Source: DATNPH01 sp036703315
Lineage (GTDB): Bacteria > Cyanobacteriota > Cyanobacteriia > Cyanobacteriales > Coleofasciculaceae
DNA length: 64,000 nucleotides
Assembly (NCBI GenBank): GCA_036703315.1
Contig: DATNPH010000049.1
Coordinates: forward strand, 3,868 to 67,867
Reading direction: 5' to 3'
Part shown: piece after piece, positions 35,201 to 42,744 of the stretch
Numbering within the stretch: position 1 is the first letter of the stretch
How the letters are laid out: the number at the start of each line of letters is the position of its first letter
Notes under the pieces: model-generated
What the model saw: the letters and a program-made list of their open reading frames with translations, nothing else
Told to the model about the DNA's origin: nothing
Database searches by the model: none
Program-made: the position numbers and the translations under genes

Positions 35201-35965
35201 CACAGTATTGTGGAGTTGATCGGCAATACTGACGTTGCCACGACTGCCGTCAGCACCGGTGAAGAAGCGCTCACTGCGCTCAAATCAGGGCACTTTGATT
35301 GCATTGTGCTCGATTTGGGACTGCCGGACATGACAGGTTTTGAATTGATCGAGCAGATTAAGCAGGATATGACGCTCTCGAAGCTGCCAATTATTGTCTA
35401 TACCGGAAAACAGCTAACCCGGACAGAAGAAACCGAACTGAAGCGCATTGCAGATACGATCATTGTCAAAGACGTGCGATCGCCAGAGCGTCTCCTTGAC
35501 GAAACCGCTTTATTCCTGCACCGAGTGCAGGCGAATTTACCTCAACCCAAGCGACAGATACTAGAACAACTCCATCAGACAGATTCGTTGCTCACTGGCA
35601 AGAAAGTCCTAATCGTTGACGACGATGTCCGTAACATCTTTGCCCTGACAAGTATGCTAGAGCAACATCAAATGCAGGTTCTATATGCCGAAAACGGTAG
35701 GGATGGTCTGGCTATCTTGCAAAACACATCTGACATTGATGTGGTTCTGATGGACGTGATGATGCCAGAAATGGACGGGTATGAAACAATGCGTGAAGTC
35801 CGCAAGCTCAGTCAATTTGCCATGCTACCGATGATTGCACTCACCGCCAAAGCGATGAAAGGCGATCGCGAAAAGTGCATTGACGCTGGAGCATCGGACT
35901 ACATCACCAAACCCGTCGATCCGGAGCAATTACTGTCTCTTCTGCGCGTCTGGCTCTATCGTTAG
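29285..35965 (+). CDS. Giant poly-HAMP hybrid histidine kinase (GAF, HisKA, HATPase, three receivers)
   Basis: A soluble protein of 2226 residues. I start it at the ATG at 29285 (MATAQVIDTDE, preceded by GTAGGG) rather than the in-frame codon 45 bases upstream. Order: N-terminal HAMP-like segment (about 15-145); twelve 92-residue units (149-1252), each probably two HAMP modules (VANGDLSKKITV...; REVGTEGKLG...); GAF (about 1266-1428); coiled coil to about 1530; HisKA with His1537 in MSHELRTPLN; HATPase (DTGIGIP, GTGLGLSISREI); a Pro/Ser-rich linker; receivers with Asp1888, Asp2010 and Asp2157. The layout resembles fungal Nik1/Os-1 osmosensor kinases. There is no membrane helix. The third receiver is canonical (MDVMMPEMDG). 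It stands upstream of cheR/cheB. Confidence 0.92.
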   Translation: MATAQVIDTDELDAKQLLRTLAAVKKGDFSVRMPIDQTGIAGKIADTLNDIIERNEILAAELERISTVVGKEGKITERASLGKAGGSWAASVDSVNTLITDLVQPTAETARVIRAVANGDLSQTIAPEIEGRPLQGEFLATAQVVNTMVDQLSSFASEVTRVAREVGTEGKLGVQAEVRGVAGTWKDLTDNVNLMAGNLTGQVRNIAEVATAIANGDLSKKITVDVKGEILELKNTVNTMVDQLNSFASEVTRVAREVGTEGKLGVQAEVRGVAGTWKDLTDNVNLMAGNLTAQVRNIAEVTTAVANGDLSKKITVDVKGEILELKNTVNIMVDQLNSFASEVTRVAREVGAEGKLGGQAEVRGVAGTWKDLTDSVNFMAGSLTAQVRNIAEVTTAVANGDLSKKITVDVKGEILELKNTINTMVDQLNSFASEVTRVAREVGTEGKLGVQADVRGVAGTWKDLTDSVNSMAGNLTSQVRNIAEVTTAVANGDLSKKITVDVKGEILELKNTMNIMVDQLNSFASEVTRVAREVGAEGKLGGQAEVRGVAGTWKDLTDSVNFMAGSLTAQVRNIAEVTTAVANGDLSKKITVDVKGEIQELKNTINIMVDQLNSFASEVTRVAREVGTEGKLGVQAEVRGVAGTWKDLTDSVNSMAGNLTAQVRNIAEVTTAVANGDLSKKITVDVKGEILELKNTINIMVDQLSSFASEVTRVAREVGTEGKLGVQAEVRGVAGTWKDLTDNVNSMAGNLTGQVRNIAEVATAIANGDLSKKITVQVKGEILELKNTINIMVDQLSSFASEVTRVAREVGSEGKLGVQADVRGVAGTWKDLTDSVNFMAGSLTSQVRNIAAVTTAVANGDLSKKITVDVKGEILELKNTVNVMVDQLNSFASEVTRVAREVGTEGKLGVQAEVKGVAGTWKDLTDSVNFMAGSLTAQVRNIAEVTTAVANGDLSKKITVDVKGEILELKNTINTMVDQLSSFASEVTRVAREVGTEGKLGVQAYVKGVAGTWKDLTDNVNSMAGNLTAQVRNIADVTKAVANGDLSKKITVDVKGEILDLKNTINTMVDQLNSFASEVTRVAREVGTEGKLGGQAHVTGVAGTWKDLTDNVNSMASNLTAQVRGIAKIVTAVANGDLKRKLMLDAKGEIETLADTINEMIDTLATFADQVTTVAREVGIEGKLGGQAKVPGAAGTWRDLTDNVNELAANLTTQMRAIAEVAIAVTKGDLTRSIAVQAEGELAILKDNVNQMIANLRETTQKNTEQDWLKTNLAKFTRMLQGQRDLETVSKLILSELAPLVSAQHGVFYLMDSAEHQAYLKLLSTYAYRERKHLANRFQLGEGLVGQCALEKERILLTEVPDDYIKISSGLGESTPMNAVVLPVLFEGQVTAVIELASFRRFSEIHLSFFDQLTESIAIVLNTIAAGMRTEELLRQSQSLAEELQSQQNELRETNQRLEQQAKSLQASEELLKKQQEELQQTNEELEEKAELLALQNREVERKNREIEQARQAIEEKAEQLALTSKYKSEFLANMSHELRTPLNSLLILAKLLTDNSDRNLTDKQVEYSRTIYSAGTDLLSLINDILDLAKIESGTMSIEVDQMLLSELQSHMDRTFSQVAQDKKLNFSIELASELPRTIHTDAKRLQQVLKNLLSNAFKFTENGQVTLRIEAATQGWNSTLESLNRAGTVIAFSVIDTGIGIPLDKQKVIFEAFQQADGSTSRKYGGTGLGLSISREIARLLGGEITLISRPGQGSTFTLYLPQIYQEIAPVDTPMRRQGDKRMSSISPSLRLPVSTSSSVDSFNPGIRPATPSLPAPSSHPGPLSDDRGDIQPGDLVLLIIEDDINFARILLDMSRQQGFKVLVALRSDVGLAMAREFKPHAITLDIRMPEMDGWMVLDRLKHDPSTRHIPVHILSVEEGRQRGLQQGAIAYLQKPVSGEALTEVLSGIKTFVERRVKNLLVVEDDERQRHSIVELIGNTDVATTAVSTGEEALTALKSGHFDCIVLDLGLPDMTGFELIEQIKQDMTLSKLPIIVYTGKQLTRTEETELKRIADTIIVKDVRSPERLLDETALFLHRVQANLPQPKRQILEQLHQTDSLLTGKKVLIVDDDVRNIFALTSMLEQHQMQVLYAENGRDGLAILQNTSDIDVVLMDVMMPEMDGYETMREVRKLSQFAMLPMIALTAKAMKGDREKCIDAGASDYITKPVDPEQLLSLLRVWLYR
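29729..33040 (+). repeat. Tandem array of twelve 276-bp units inside the kinase gene
   Basis: The landmark codon after ATG in the VDQL motif recurs at 29729, 30005, 30281, 30557, 30833, 31109, 31385, 31661, 31937, 32213, 32489 and 32765, and the diverged equivalent at 33041. The spacing is always exactly 276 bases (92 codons). The first ten or eleven units are nearly identical at protein level, whereas the last two are clearly diverged. Synonymous differences are scattered between units. Confidence 0.95.
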
Positions 35966-36019
35966 GGGCTTTTTAGGGACGAAGCTTAGATGAAATAATT
36001 GATTGTAGAATGCCTTCCA

Positions 36020-36093
36020 TCAAGCCTCTGTGCCTGAGGCTTGAATTCAAAATCCCAAATTATCAATTCAAGGAATATTTGGGATTTTGAATT
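36020..36093 (+). terminator. Two stacked hairpins after the kinase gene
   Basis: TCAAGCCTC (36020-36028) pairs with GAGGCTTGA (36036-36044), a compact 9-bp stem. It is followed by a 17-bp perfect inverted repeat, AATTCAAAATCCCAAAT (36044-36060) and its complement (36077-36093). They lie 55-130 bases after the kinase stop. No T-run; likely a transcription stop or mRNA 3'-end stabiliser separating it from cheR. Confidence 0.55.
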
Positions 36094-36367
36094 GGAGTGA
36101 CAGGCGTGATCCCTCCCTCCTCTACAGAGGATCGGTATCACAGTCGCGCTTGTGGTAAGCAAACTGATAACGGGAGCATCCTTTATTATCCAAATACATT
36201 TTCTTGTGGGGCAAGCGTTTCACCTGCCACAGGTATAGGATGAGCATGATGCCCGCCCCACAGAGAACATTGTTTCTGCATAAGTTAGAATGCACTCCTT
36301 TATAACAATCAACGTTCAATCTGTGGATTAAACCTTCGTTTTAAAATACAAATGCTGCGTCCCTACC
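36094..36367. other. Upstream region of cheR
   Basis: A gene-free gap, probably holding the promoter of the cheR-cheB-kinase operon. A 65-codon minus-strand frame here (36122-36319) is not supported. Confidence 0.35.
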
Positions 36368-37204
36368 ATGATCTATGTCCAAACTAAACATGAATTGGAG
36401 ACGATTGAAATTCAACTGCTATTGGAAGGCTTATTTCGTTACTACGGGTTTGACTTTCGCAATTATGCACTCGCCTCCCTCAAGCGCCGCATTTGGAACA
36501 CTGTCCGTGCGGAGCAGTTGAGCAGTGTTTCAGGACTGCAAGAGAAGGTGCTTCATGACCCTGCCTGTATGGAGCGATTCTTGCTAGGTCTATCGGTGCA
36601 TGTAACTGCCATGTTCCGTAATCCTAGCTTTTATCTCGCCTTCCGTAACCAAGTTGTGCCGCTCCTACGCACCTATCCGTTTATTCGGATTTGGCATGCC
36701 GGCTGTTCAACGGGTGAAGAGGTCTACTCGATGGCAATCCTGCTACAAGAAGAAGGATTATACCATCGTTGCCGTATTTATGCAACTGATATGAACGAGC
36801 TGGTATTGAGAAAAGCCAAAGCTGGCATTTTTGCCTTAGATTTGATGCAAGAGTACACCCAAAACTATCTACAAGCCGGTGGCAAACAGTCTTTTTCTGA
36901 GTACTATACAGCTGCCTATGACAATGCTATTTTTCGCTCGTCGTTAAAGGAAAATATTATATTTTCTCAGCACAATCTAGCAACAGATGGATCTTTTAAT
37001 GAGTTTAATGTCATATTGTGTCGGAACGTCCTCATTTATTTCAACCAATCCCTCCAAGAACGAGTTCACAAATTGCTATACGAAAGCCTTAGTCGATTTG
37101 GTGTTTTAGGGTTAGGACGCCAAGAATCGCTCAGTTTCACCCCCCACGAACAACACTACGAGGTGCTGGATAAGCGTGAGAAGCTTTACCGCAGGATCGG
37201 GTAA
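36368..37204 (+). CDS. cheR: Chemoreceptor glutamate methyltransferase
   Basis: A 278-residue CheR: it transfers methyl groups from S-adenosylmethionine to glutamates of chemoreceptors. The N-terminal helical domain (GLFRYYGFDFRNYALASLKRRI) recognises the receptor, and the SAM-binding core has IWHAGCSTGEEVYSMA, IYATDMNE and VILCRNVLIYF. It lacks the C-terminal pentapeptide-binding extras and tandem repeats of fused CheR proteins. The next gene starts inside its last codons (29-base overlap), so cheR, cheB and the hybrid kinase form one operon. The best substrate in the window is the GAF-MCP at 25727-28660. Confidence 0.92.
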   Translation: MIYVQTKHELETIEIQLLLEGLFRYYGFDFRNYALASLKRRIWNTVRAEQLSSVSGLQEKVLHDPACMERFLLGLSVHVTAMFRNPSFYLAFRNQVVPLLRTYPFIRIWHAGCSTGEEVYSMAILLQEEGLYHRCRIYATDMNELVLRKAKAGIFALDLMQEYTQNYLQAGGKQSFSEYYTAAYDNAIFRSSLKENIIFSQHNLATDGSFNEFNVILCRNVLIYFNQSLQERVHKLLYESLSRFGVLGLGRQESLSFTPHEQHYEVLDKREKLYRRIG

Positions 37205-37970
37205 GAGCAAACTAGGCAAAGGACGAGACAGCCGTCAGGAGGCACGAGGCACGAGGAATGAGGCACGAGAGCCAGAAAAATCGCCCCTCTCACCTCAACG
37301 TGAAATCCGCTTAGCCCAACCCTCCTGCTCTCCTGTTGCCTCTCGCCTCTCACCTTGCCCTGAAATTGTTGTTGTTGGTACATCATTGGGTGGACTGCAC
37401 GCCCTAGAAGTTTTGCTGGCTGGCTTACCCAAAAATCTATCAGTTCCTGTGGTAATCGCTCAACATCGTCACAAAGACTCGGACGACTCCCTGTGCGCTT
37501 TCTTACAGCATCAGTGTGCTCTACCTTTAAAAGAGGCAGAAGACAAAGAAATAATATTACCAGGGTGGGTCTACTTAGCTCCGGCTGACTATCATTTATT
37601 GGTGGAAGCCGGGTATTCACCGAGAGACGGGCAGGACAGTCCTTGGGTAAGTGCCCCGACCTTTGCGCTGTCTACTGAGGCTCCGGTATTATATGCACGC
37701 CCGTCTATTAATGTTTTATTTGAGTCAGCCGCTGACGCCTATGGCGAGAAAGTCATTGGCGTAATTTTGACGGGAGCGAGTAATGATGGAAGTCAGGGTC
37801 TTGCAAAAATAAAAAGCTATGGTGGCTTGACGATTGTTCAAGATCCGACCAGTGCTGCCAGCCCAACCATGCCAGAAGCCGCGATCAACACTGTAGCGGT
37901 AGACTGGATTTTGCCATTGTGTGATATAGCCCCTCTTATTATCAACCTTTGCCATTTGGCGCTGAGGTAA
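37176..37970 (+). CDS. cheB: CheB-type protein-glutamate methylesterase without receiver domain
   Basis: A protein of up to 264 residues, catalytic domain only. Ser70 (VVVGTSLGG), His97 (IAQHRHKDS) and Asp204 (GASNDGSQG) form the triad that removes receptor methyl esters. There is no N-terminal receiver, so activity is not controlled by a cis phospho-Asp; the neighbouring kinase (with two receivers) may take that role. The only in-frame starts are far upstream: GTG at 37176, inside cheR. The resulting first 60 residues are Arg/Glu/Ser-rich and encoded by GGCACGA-type heptamer repeats, so they look like non-conserved, repeat-derived sequence. Four bases separate it from the next gene. Confidence 0.88.
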   Translation: MRSFTAGSGKSKLGKGRDSRQEARGTRNEAREPEKSPLSPQREIRLAQPSCSPVASRLSPCPEIVVVGTSLGGLHALEVLLAGLPKNLSVPVVIAQHRHKDSDDSLCAFLQHQCALPLKEAEDKEIILPGWVYLAPADYHLLVEAGYSPRDGQDSPWVSAPTFALSTEAPVLYARPSINVLFESAADAYGEKVIGVILTGASNDGSQGLAKIKSYGGLTIVQDPTSAASPTMPEAAINTVAVDWILPLCDIAPLIINLCHLALR

Positions 37971-37974
37971 CAAT

Positions 37975-40041
37975 ATGCCGCCTGAACCAAAAGTGAATGT
38001 CCTTCTAGTAGACGACCATCCAGAAAATATTCTGGCTTTGGAGGCTATATTAGACCATCTTGATCAGAATCTGGTAAAGGCTCACTCCGGTGCCGAAGCC
38101 TTGAGATGTCTCCTAAATCAGGATTTTGCTGTGATTCTGCTTGATGTCCAGATGCCAGGAATGGATGGATTTGAGACAGCTACGTTGATCCGAAACCGAC
38201 CGCGATCGCAGCATACCCCGATTATTTTCCTAACAGCCTTCAGCACAAGCGACACGCTCAGGTTCAGAGGTTATTCCCTTGGCGCGGTAGACTACCTGTT
38301 CAAGCCAGTTGAGGCAGAAATCTTGACATCAAAGGTGTCGGTTTTTGTTGACCTGTTCAAGAAGACAGAAGAGGTAAAACGCCAAGCTACACAACTGGCA
38401 GCTATCAACGCTGAACTTAAGGAAAGTGAAGAGCGGTTTCGCTCCTTGAGTGCCTCCTCACCGGTTGGTATCTTTCTGACAAATGTTGAAGGCCTCTGCA
38501 CCTACACCAACCCACGCTTTCAAGCCATCTGTGGCTTGAGGTTTGAGGAAAGTTTAGGAAACGGTTGGTTACAGTCGATTCATCCGGACGATCGCGAGTT
38601 AGTATTGGCAGATTGGTCAGCCTGGGCACTAGCTAAGCGTGAATACTCCAACGAGTTTCGCGTTCAAACCCCGCAAGGAATTGTTCGCCACGTTCACATC
38701 CGAACCTCCCCGATGCTCTCGGCTCAAGGTGAACTGATGGCTCATGTCGGAACACTAGAAGACATCACGCAGCGCAAGCAGGCGGAGGAAGCACGCACTC
38801 AGGTTATCCGTGAGCAGGCGGCACGACAAGAGGCAGAGGCGGCAAACCGGATGAAAGATGAGTTCCTTGCAACACTCTCCCACGAACTCCGCACGCCCCT
38901 TAACTCCGTGCTGGGCTGGGCTGGGCTGCTTCGCACTCGCAAGTTTGATGAAGCGACTATCGCTCGTGCCCTGGAAACCATTGAGCGCAACGCCAAGTCC
39001 CAGGCGCAAATGATTGAGGATATCTTGGATGTCTCACGCATTATTCGAGGCAAGCTGAGTCTAACTCTCCGCCCAATCAAGCTTATCCCTGTGATTGAAG
39101 CCGCAATTGATGCGGTACGCCCTTCAGCGGAGGCTAAAGACATTGAAGTCAATACAGTATTTGACCCAGAATTGGATCGGGTCTTAGGTGATCCAGTCCG
39201 CTTGCAGCAAATCGTCTGGAACCTACTGTCCAATGCGATCAAGTTCACACCCGAAGCCGGAAAAATTGAGGTGCGGGCTATGGGTAATGGCTCCTACGCC
39301 CAACTTCAAGTCAGTGATACGGGCGTTGGGATTAAAAAAGACTTTCTTCCCCATGTTTTTGATCGCTTCCGTCAGGAGGATAGTACCACGACGCGATCGC
39401 ACGGCGGCTTGGGATTGGGACTGGCGATCGTTCGCCATTTAGTAGACCTCCATGGTGGAACTGTCCAGGCAGACAGTGAGGGAGAGGGTCAAGGAGCGAC
39501 GTTTACCATAAATTTGCTCCAGAACAAGATTGAAGAACCCAATAACATAGCTCAATCAGAACAAAACTGTCGAGAACAACCCGGATTAGAGCAAACAAGT
39601 GAGACTCCCCTCTCAGACACATCAATCGAAACCTCGAACAATCTCTCCGGCTTGCGGGTACTCCTTGTAGATGACGAACCGGATGTGCGTGAGCTAATCA
39701 CTACCGTGATTACAGAGTCTGGAGCCAAAGTGATAGGGGTAGAATCGACTTTTGAGGCGCTTAAAGTCATTGAACAGTTACAGCCGGATGTATTGATTAG
39801 TGATATTGGCATGCCCCAGGAAGACGGCTATACGCTGATTTGCCGGGTAAGAGCGCGTGAGGCAGAGCGAGGCGGGTTTATTCCAGCCATTGCGTTGACA
39901 GCCTATGTCAGAGAGGAGGATTTTCAACAGGCGATCGAATCAGGGTTCCAGATGCATATATCTAAGCCCGTCGATCCAGCCAAATTAGTGATGGCAGTTG
40001 CCAACCTTGCCGGACAAACTTTAATGAACAAGAGGCGGTAA
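37975..40041 (+). CDS. Hybrid sensor kinase REC-PAS-HisKA-HATPase-REC
   Basis: A 688-residue soluble signalling protein. Domains: receiver (about 1-125, Asp57 in LLDVQMPGMDG, then KPVEAE), a short coiled coil, PAS with PAC motif (about 150-265, VGIFLTNVEG...HVGTLEDITQRK), HisKA with His303 (LSHELRTPLN), HATPase (about 360-510, NLLSNAIKF, DTGVGI, GLGLGLAIVRHLV), and a C-terminal receiver (Asp610 in LISDIGMPQEDG, then SKPVDP). It can receive a phosphoryl group at the N-terminus, sense through PAS, and pass phosphate internally. It is the last gene of the cheR-cheB operon and a natural partner of the poly-HAMP kinase. Confidence 0.92.
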   Translation: MPPEPKVNVLLVDDHPENILALEAILDHLDQNLVKAHSGAEALRCLLNQDFAVILLDVQMPGMDGFETATLIRNRPRSQHTPIIFLTAFSTSDTLRFRGYSLGAVDYLFKPVEAEILTSKVSVFVDLFKKTEEVKRQATQLAAINAELKESEERFRSLSASSPVGIFLTNVEGLCTYTNPRFQAICGLRFEESLGNGWLQSIHPDDRELVLADWSAWALAKREYSNEFRVQTPQGIVRHVHIRTSPMLSAQGELMAHVGTLEDITQRKQAEEARTQVIREQAARQEAEAANRMKDEFLATLSHELRTPLNSVLGWAGLLRTRKFDEATIARALETIERNAKSQAQMIEDILDVSRIIRGKLSLTLRPIKLIPVIEAAIDAVRPSAEAKDIEVNTVFDPELDRVLGDPVRLQQIVWNLLSNAIKFTPEAGKIEVRAMGNGSYAQLQVSDTGVGIKKDFLPHVFDRFRQEDSTTTRSHGGLGLGLAIVRHLVDLHGGTVQADSEGEGQGATFTINLLQNKIEEPNNIAQSEQNCREQPGLEQTSETPLSDTSIETSNNLSGLRVLLVDDEPDVRELITTVITESGAKVIGVESTFEALKVIEQLQPDVLISDIGMPQEDGYTLICRVRAREAERGGFIPAIALTAYVREEDFQQAIESGFQMHISKPVDPAKLVMAVANLAGQTLMNKRR

Positions 40042-40223
40042 AGCTGCTGTACATCTAATTTGCATCATGATGAGTGGACAGAGGTGATAAGCAACTCAAA
40101 AGTCAAATCTGCGATAGCTGACTTTTAAATTCGCTACAGATAAATAGCAGGAGAGACAGAGGCAGTCGTAAAAATGTTTCCGATCCTCCTAAATTTTTAA
40201 TTTTAAATTTTGAATTTTTTAAG

Positions 40224-40631
40224 ATGTCTTTTGTCTATAACCGTACTGTTCGCTTTCAAGATACTGATGCCGCTGGTGTTGTCTACTTTGCTAATGTTTT
40301 ATCAATGTGCCATGAAGCTTACGAAGCATCCCTAGCCGAGTCAGGTCTCGAATTCAAGTCATTTTTTAGCAATCCGGCGGTAGCTATTCCCGTCGTTCAT
40401 GCCAGCGTAGATTTTATGCACCCGATGTTTTGCGGCGACAAATTGCTGGTTCACTTGACACCTCAGCAGCTAGGTGAAAATAAATTTGAGATTGCCTATC
40501 AAATTTTGGCAGCGTCGTCATCAAAACAGCAATTAGCAAAGGCAATTACTAGGCACGTTTGTATCGATTCAGTTACCAGAACCCGAACTCCATTGCCTGA
40601 GGTAATCATTCAATGGCTTGCTGTTGACTAG
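40224..40631 (+). CDS. 1,4-dihydroxy-2-naphthoyl-CoA thioesterase (phylloquinone synthesis)
   Basis: A 135-residue single hot-dog domain thioesterase of the 4HBT type. RTVRFQDTDAAGVVYFANVL contains the catalytic Asp, and CHEAYEASL follows, as in cyanobacterial DHNA-CoA hydrolase (the Synechocystis Slr0204 type), which releases 1,4-dihydroxy-2-naphthoate for vitamin K1, the photosystem I quinone. Length is normal. It sits alone downstream of an AT-rich leader (TTTTTAATTTTAAATTTTG) and ends 7 bases from the convergent membrane-protein gene. Other acyl-CoA substrates are possible because the subfamily is close to 4-hydroxybenzoyl-CoA thioesterases. Confidence 0.85.
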   Translation: MSFVYNRTVRFQDTDAAGVVYFANVLSMCHEAYEASLAESGLEFKSFFSNPAVAIPVVHASVDFMHPMFCGDKLLVHLTPQQLGENKFEIAYQILAASSSKQQLAKAITRHVCIDSVTRTRTPLPEVIIQWLAVD

Positions 40632-40638
40632 CGGTTTA

Positions 40639-41664
40639 TTATACTGATACTTTAGGTTTCTGGTGATTATTCTCAACAAAATCACAAATAGCCAGAGGGA
40701 TAAAAGGCACGACCCAACACATATACTGCCTGAATGCTACTGAATTAAAATCCAGGAATACAAACATTATAAATAGGGTGCTAGTATACATTCTAATTTT
40801 GCGTTGAAAAGCACTTAGATAAATTAAACTCATTAAAAATAACATAGGTAATTTAGCTTTGATTCCAACAAAATTAGGCACGAACTGCGTAATCCATGCA
40901 TCCAGCGAAGGAGCGTTAAAATGTCCTCCTGGATTTCTAGTGGCGGAAAAAAGAATAGATTTTATAAACCCTTGAGCATTTAAAACTATAAAGGGAAGCG
41001 ATATTGCTAGTGGAATGCTCAATATCACACCTAAAGCAATGAAACTTTTTTTAGCTCTTTGGGTTTCTGCCGCTTGCCAAACCCAAATTAGATAAAGCGG
41101 AACTAAAAAAATTGCAATTTGCTTTAATGCTAAAGAAATACTAAAAAGAAGAAGAGATGTATATTTGTGCTTCCGAAATATTATCAAAGACAAAACTAGA
41201 AAGAAAAGAGGTATAAAATCTATATGAGCAATTAGGGTAACATGCAGTGTCCATCTGTTAAATAACCAAAACAAGGTTGAAAATATAGCAATACCTAACA
41301 ATCTATAATGATAAAATATATAAAATATTAAACTTGCGATTCCCAAGTTAAAAAACAAAAAGATATGACGCCAAAAATAAATCCAATCTGAATAGTCTTT
41401 CCAGCCAATTAGTTGTGTAAACCAAGACAGTAAATAAAATAGAGGAAAATAGGTAGCATATTTGGAGTTCTGCCTAATAGTTCCAGATGAAATTCTATTG
41501 TAGGGGTTTTCTCCTAACAAAAGACGCTTTCCTTCTACCCAAACATAATATATATCTTCGTCATTTGCCTTAGTATCATAAAACCAGAGCTTTGCATGAA
41601 TAGCAATAGCGATAGAAATGATTATAACTAAGCTAATCATTGCTATTTTTTTCTTATCAAACAT
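40639..41664 (-). CDS. Polytopic membrane protein, probable GT-C-like glycosyltransferase
   Basis: A 341-residue protein with about 8-10 membrane helices. An early loop has NDEDIYYVWVEGKRLLLGENPYNR, with an acidic DED pair after the first helix, as in GT-C fold (GT87/ArnT-like) lipid-linked sugar transferases; LLLGENPYN and ATYFPLFYLLSW are typical of that group. Substrate unknown. The gene is much more AT-rich than its neighbours (many AAA, ATA and TTA codons), suggesting acquisition from elsewhere. It runs tail-to-tail with the thioesterase gene. Confidence 0.7.
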   Translation of the reverse strand: MFDKKKIAMISLVIIISIAIAIHAKLWFYDTKANDEDIYYVWVEGKRLLLGENPYNRISSGTIRQNSKYATYFPLFYLLSWFTQLIGWKDYSDWIYFWRHIFLFFNLGIASLIFYIFYHYRLLGIAIFSTLFWLFNRWTLHVTLIAHIDFIPLFFLVLSLIIFRKHKYTSLLLFSISLALKQIAIFLVPLYLIWVWQAAETQRAKKSFIALGVILSIPLAISLPFIVLNAQGFIKSILFSATRNPGGHFNAPSLDAWITQFVPNFVGIKAKLPMLFLMSLIYLSAFQRKIRMYTSTLFIMFVFLDFNSVAFRQYMCWVVPFIPLAICDFVENNHQKPKVSV

Positions 41665-41955
41665 AATAAATAACTAAAATTTATATAAGAATTGGGAAAA
41701 TTGTTCGGTTGGAGCGGTGAATTGATAGTGCGGCTTTTTAGGACAAATCTCTCCAAATTCTCAGAATTTTTTAAGATATAGAGCTTAGTCTTCAGTAGTA
41801 GTCTACCCTAGTAGTTTTGACCAGTTAGCCCACTGTATACCGAATGCCTCCAGTGAATAGGTATCACCTGTGATAAAAATCAAAACCCCTCGCTGGTCAG
41901 AATTTATCTAGCCGACTACTGCGGAATACTAATGATGTAGGAAGAAATATTTTAA
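41665..41955. promoter_or_regulatory. Divergent region between membrane protein and egtC
   Basis: A gap of 291 bases that should hold promoters for both genes. TTTTTTAAGATATAGAG near 41768-41784 is AT-rich. Nothing specific recognised. Confidence 0.3.
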
Positions 41956-42744
41956 ATGTGCAGACTACTTGGCTACCTTGGTGCAGCCATTCAATTAGAT
42001 CACTTGTTGTATAAACCTGAACATTCCCTGATCGTTCAGAGTTACCAACCTCGTGAGATGACTTCTGGTGTGGTCAATGCTGATGGGTTAGGAATTGGCT
42101 GGTATCACACTCAGCGAGATGTTCAGCCTTTTACCTATAAAAGTACGTTGCCGATTTGGAATGAGACTAACCTTCCTGAATTAAGCCGCTATATTGAATC
42201 GAAGTGTGTATTGGGGTATGTGCGCAGTGCAACACCGGGTCAAGCGCTAGATATGAGCAACTGTCAACCGTTTCGAGACAATAACCTTTTATTGATCCAC
42301 AACGGCTATATTGACAAGTTTCGGAAGACACTATACCGACCCATACGCGATCGCCTCAGTGATCAAGTCTACCAGTCGATCAACGGTACTACTGATTCCG
42401 AACACATTTTCGCCCTGCTGAGCAATGAGTTGCAGGCATCTCCAGATAGCAGTATTGAAAAGGCATTACATGCCACATTGTTAGCGTTGACACAGTTAGC
42501 TCAATCGCATCACGTCAGCTTTTCAGCCACCCTTATTATCAGTGATGGGCATCATCTCGTTGCCAGTCGCTATGCCCTCGGCACCTCTACTCCAACACTC
42601 TACTGGCTGAGGGATGACCCAACTTACCCAGATGCAGTAATTATTGCTTCTGAACCGCTGTTCACTGGAAACTGGAACAGCTGCCCGAATAGTAGCATTC
42701 TCAGTGTGGGAGAAGACCTTGAAGTTCACATCCATCAAATCTAG
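41956..42744 (+). CDS. egtC: Ergothioneine biosynthesis amidohydrolase EgtC
   Basis: A 262-residue class II glutamine-amidotransferase fold protein. The N-terminal nucleophile Cys2 follows the initiator Met (MCRLLGYLGA), and NADGLGIGWYH, YVRSATPGQ and LLIHNGYIDKF form the substrate pocket. In the actinobacterial pathway EgtC removes glutamate from the gamma-glutamyl sulfoxide intermediate. Cyanobacterial EgtB proteins may use cysteine directly, in which case EgtC could be dispensable or act elsewhere. It overlaps the egtB gene, supporting the assignment. egtD is not in the window. Confidence 0.88.
   Translation: MCRLLGYLGAAIQLDHLLYKPEHSLIVQSYQPREMTSGVVNADGLGIGWYHTQRDVQPFTYKSTLPIWNETNLPELSRYIESKCVLGYVRSATPGQALDMSNCQPFRDNNLLLIHNGYIDKFRKTLYRPIRDRLSDQVYQSINGTTDSEHIFALLSNELQASPDSSIEKALHATLLALTQLAQSHHVSFSATLIISDGHHLVASRYALGTSTPTLYWLRDDPTYPDAVIIASEPLFTGNWNSCPNSSILSVGEDLEVHIHQI

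Noticed and set aside
36122..36319. Minus-strand 65-codon frame between the kinase and cheR
   Set aside because: No ribosome site, unusual Cys/His-rich composition and no recognisable family; lies in a promoter region.
42644..42718. Upstream extension of egtB
   Set aside because: The extra residues lie wholly within egtC and carry no DinB-domain pattern; the TTG at 42719 fits better.
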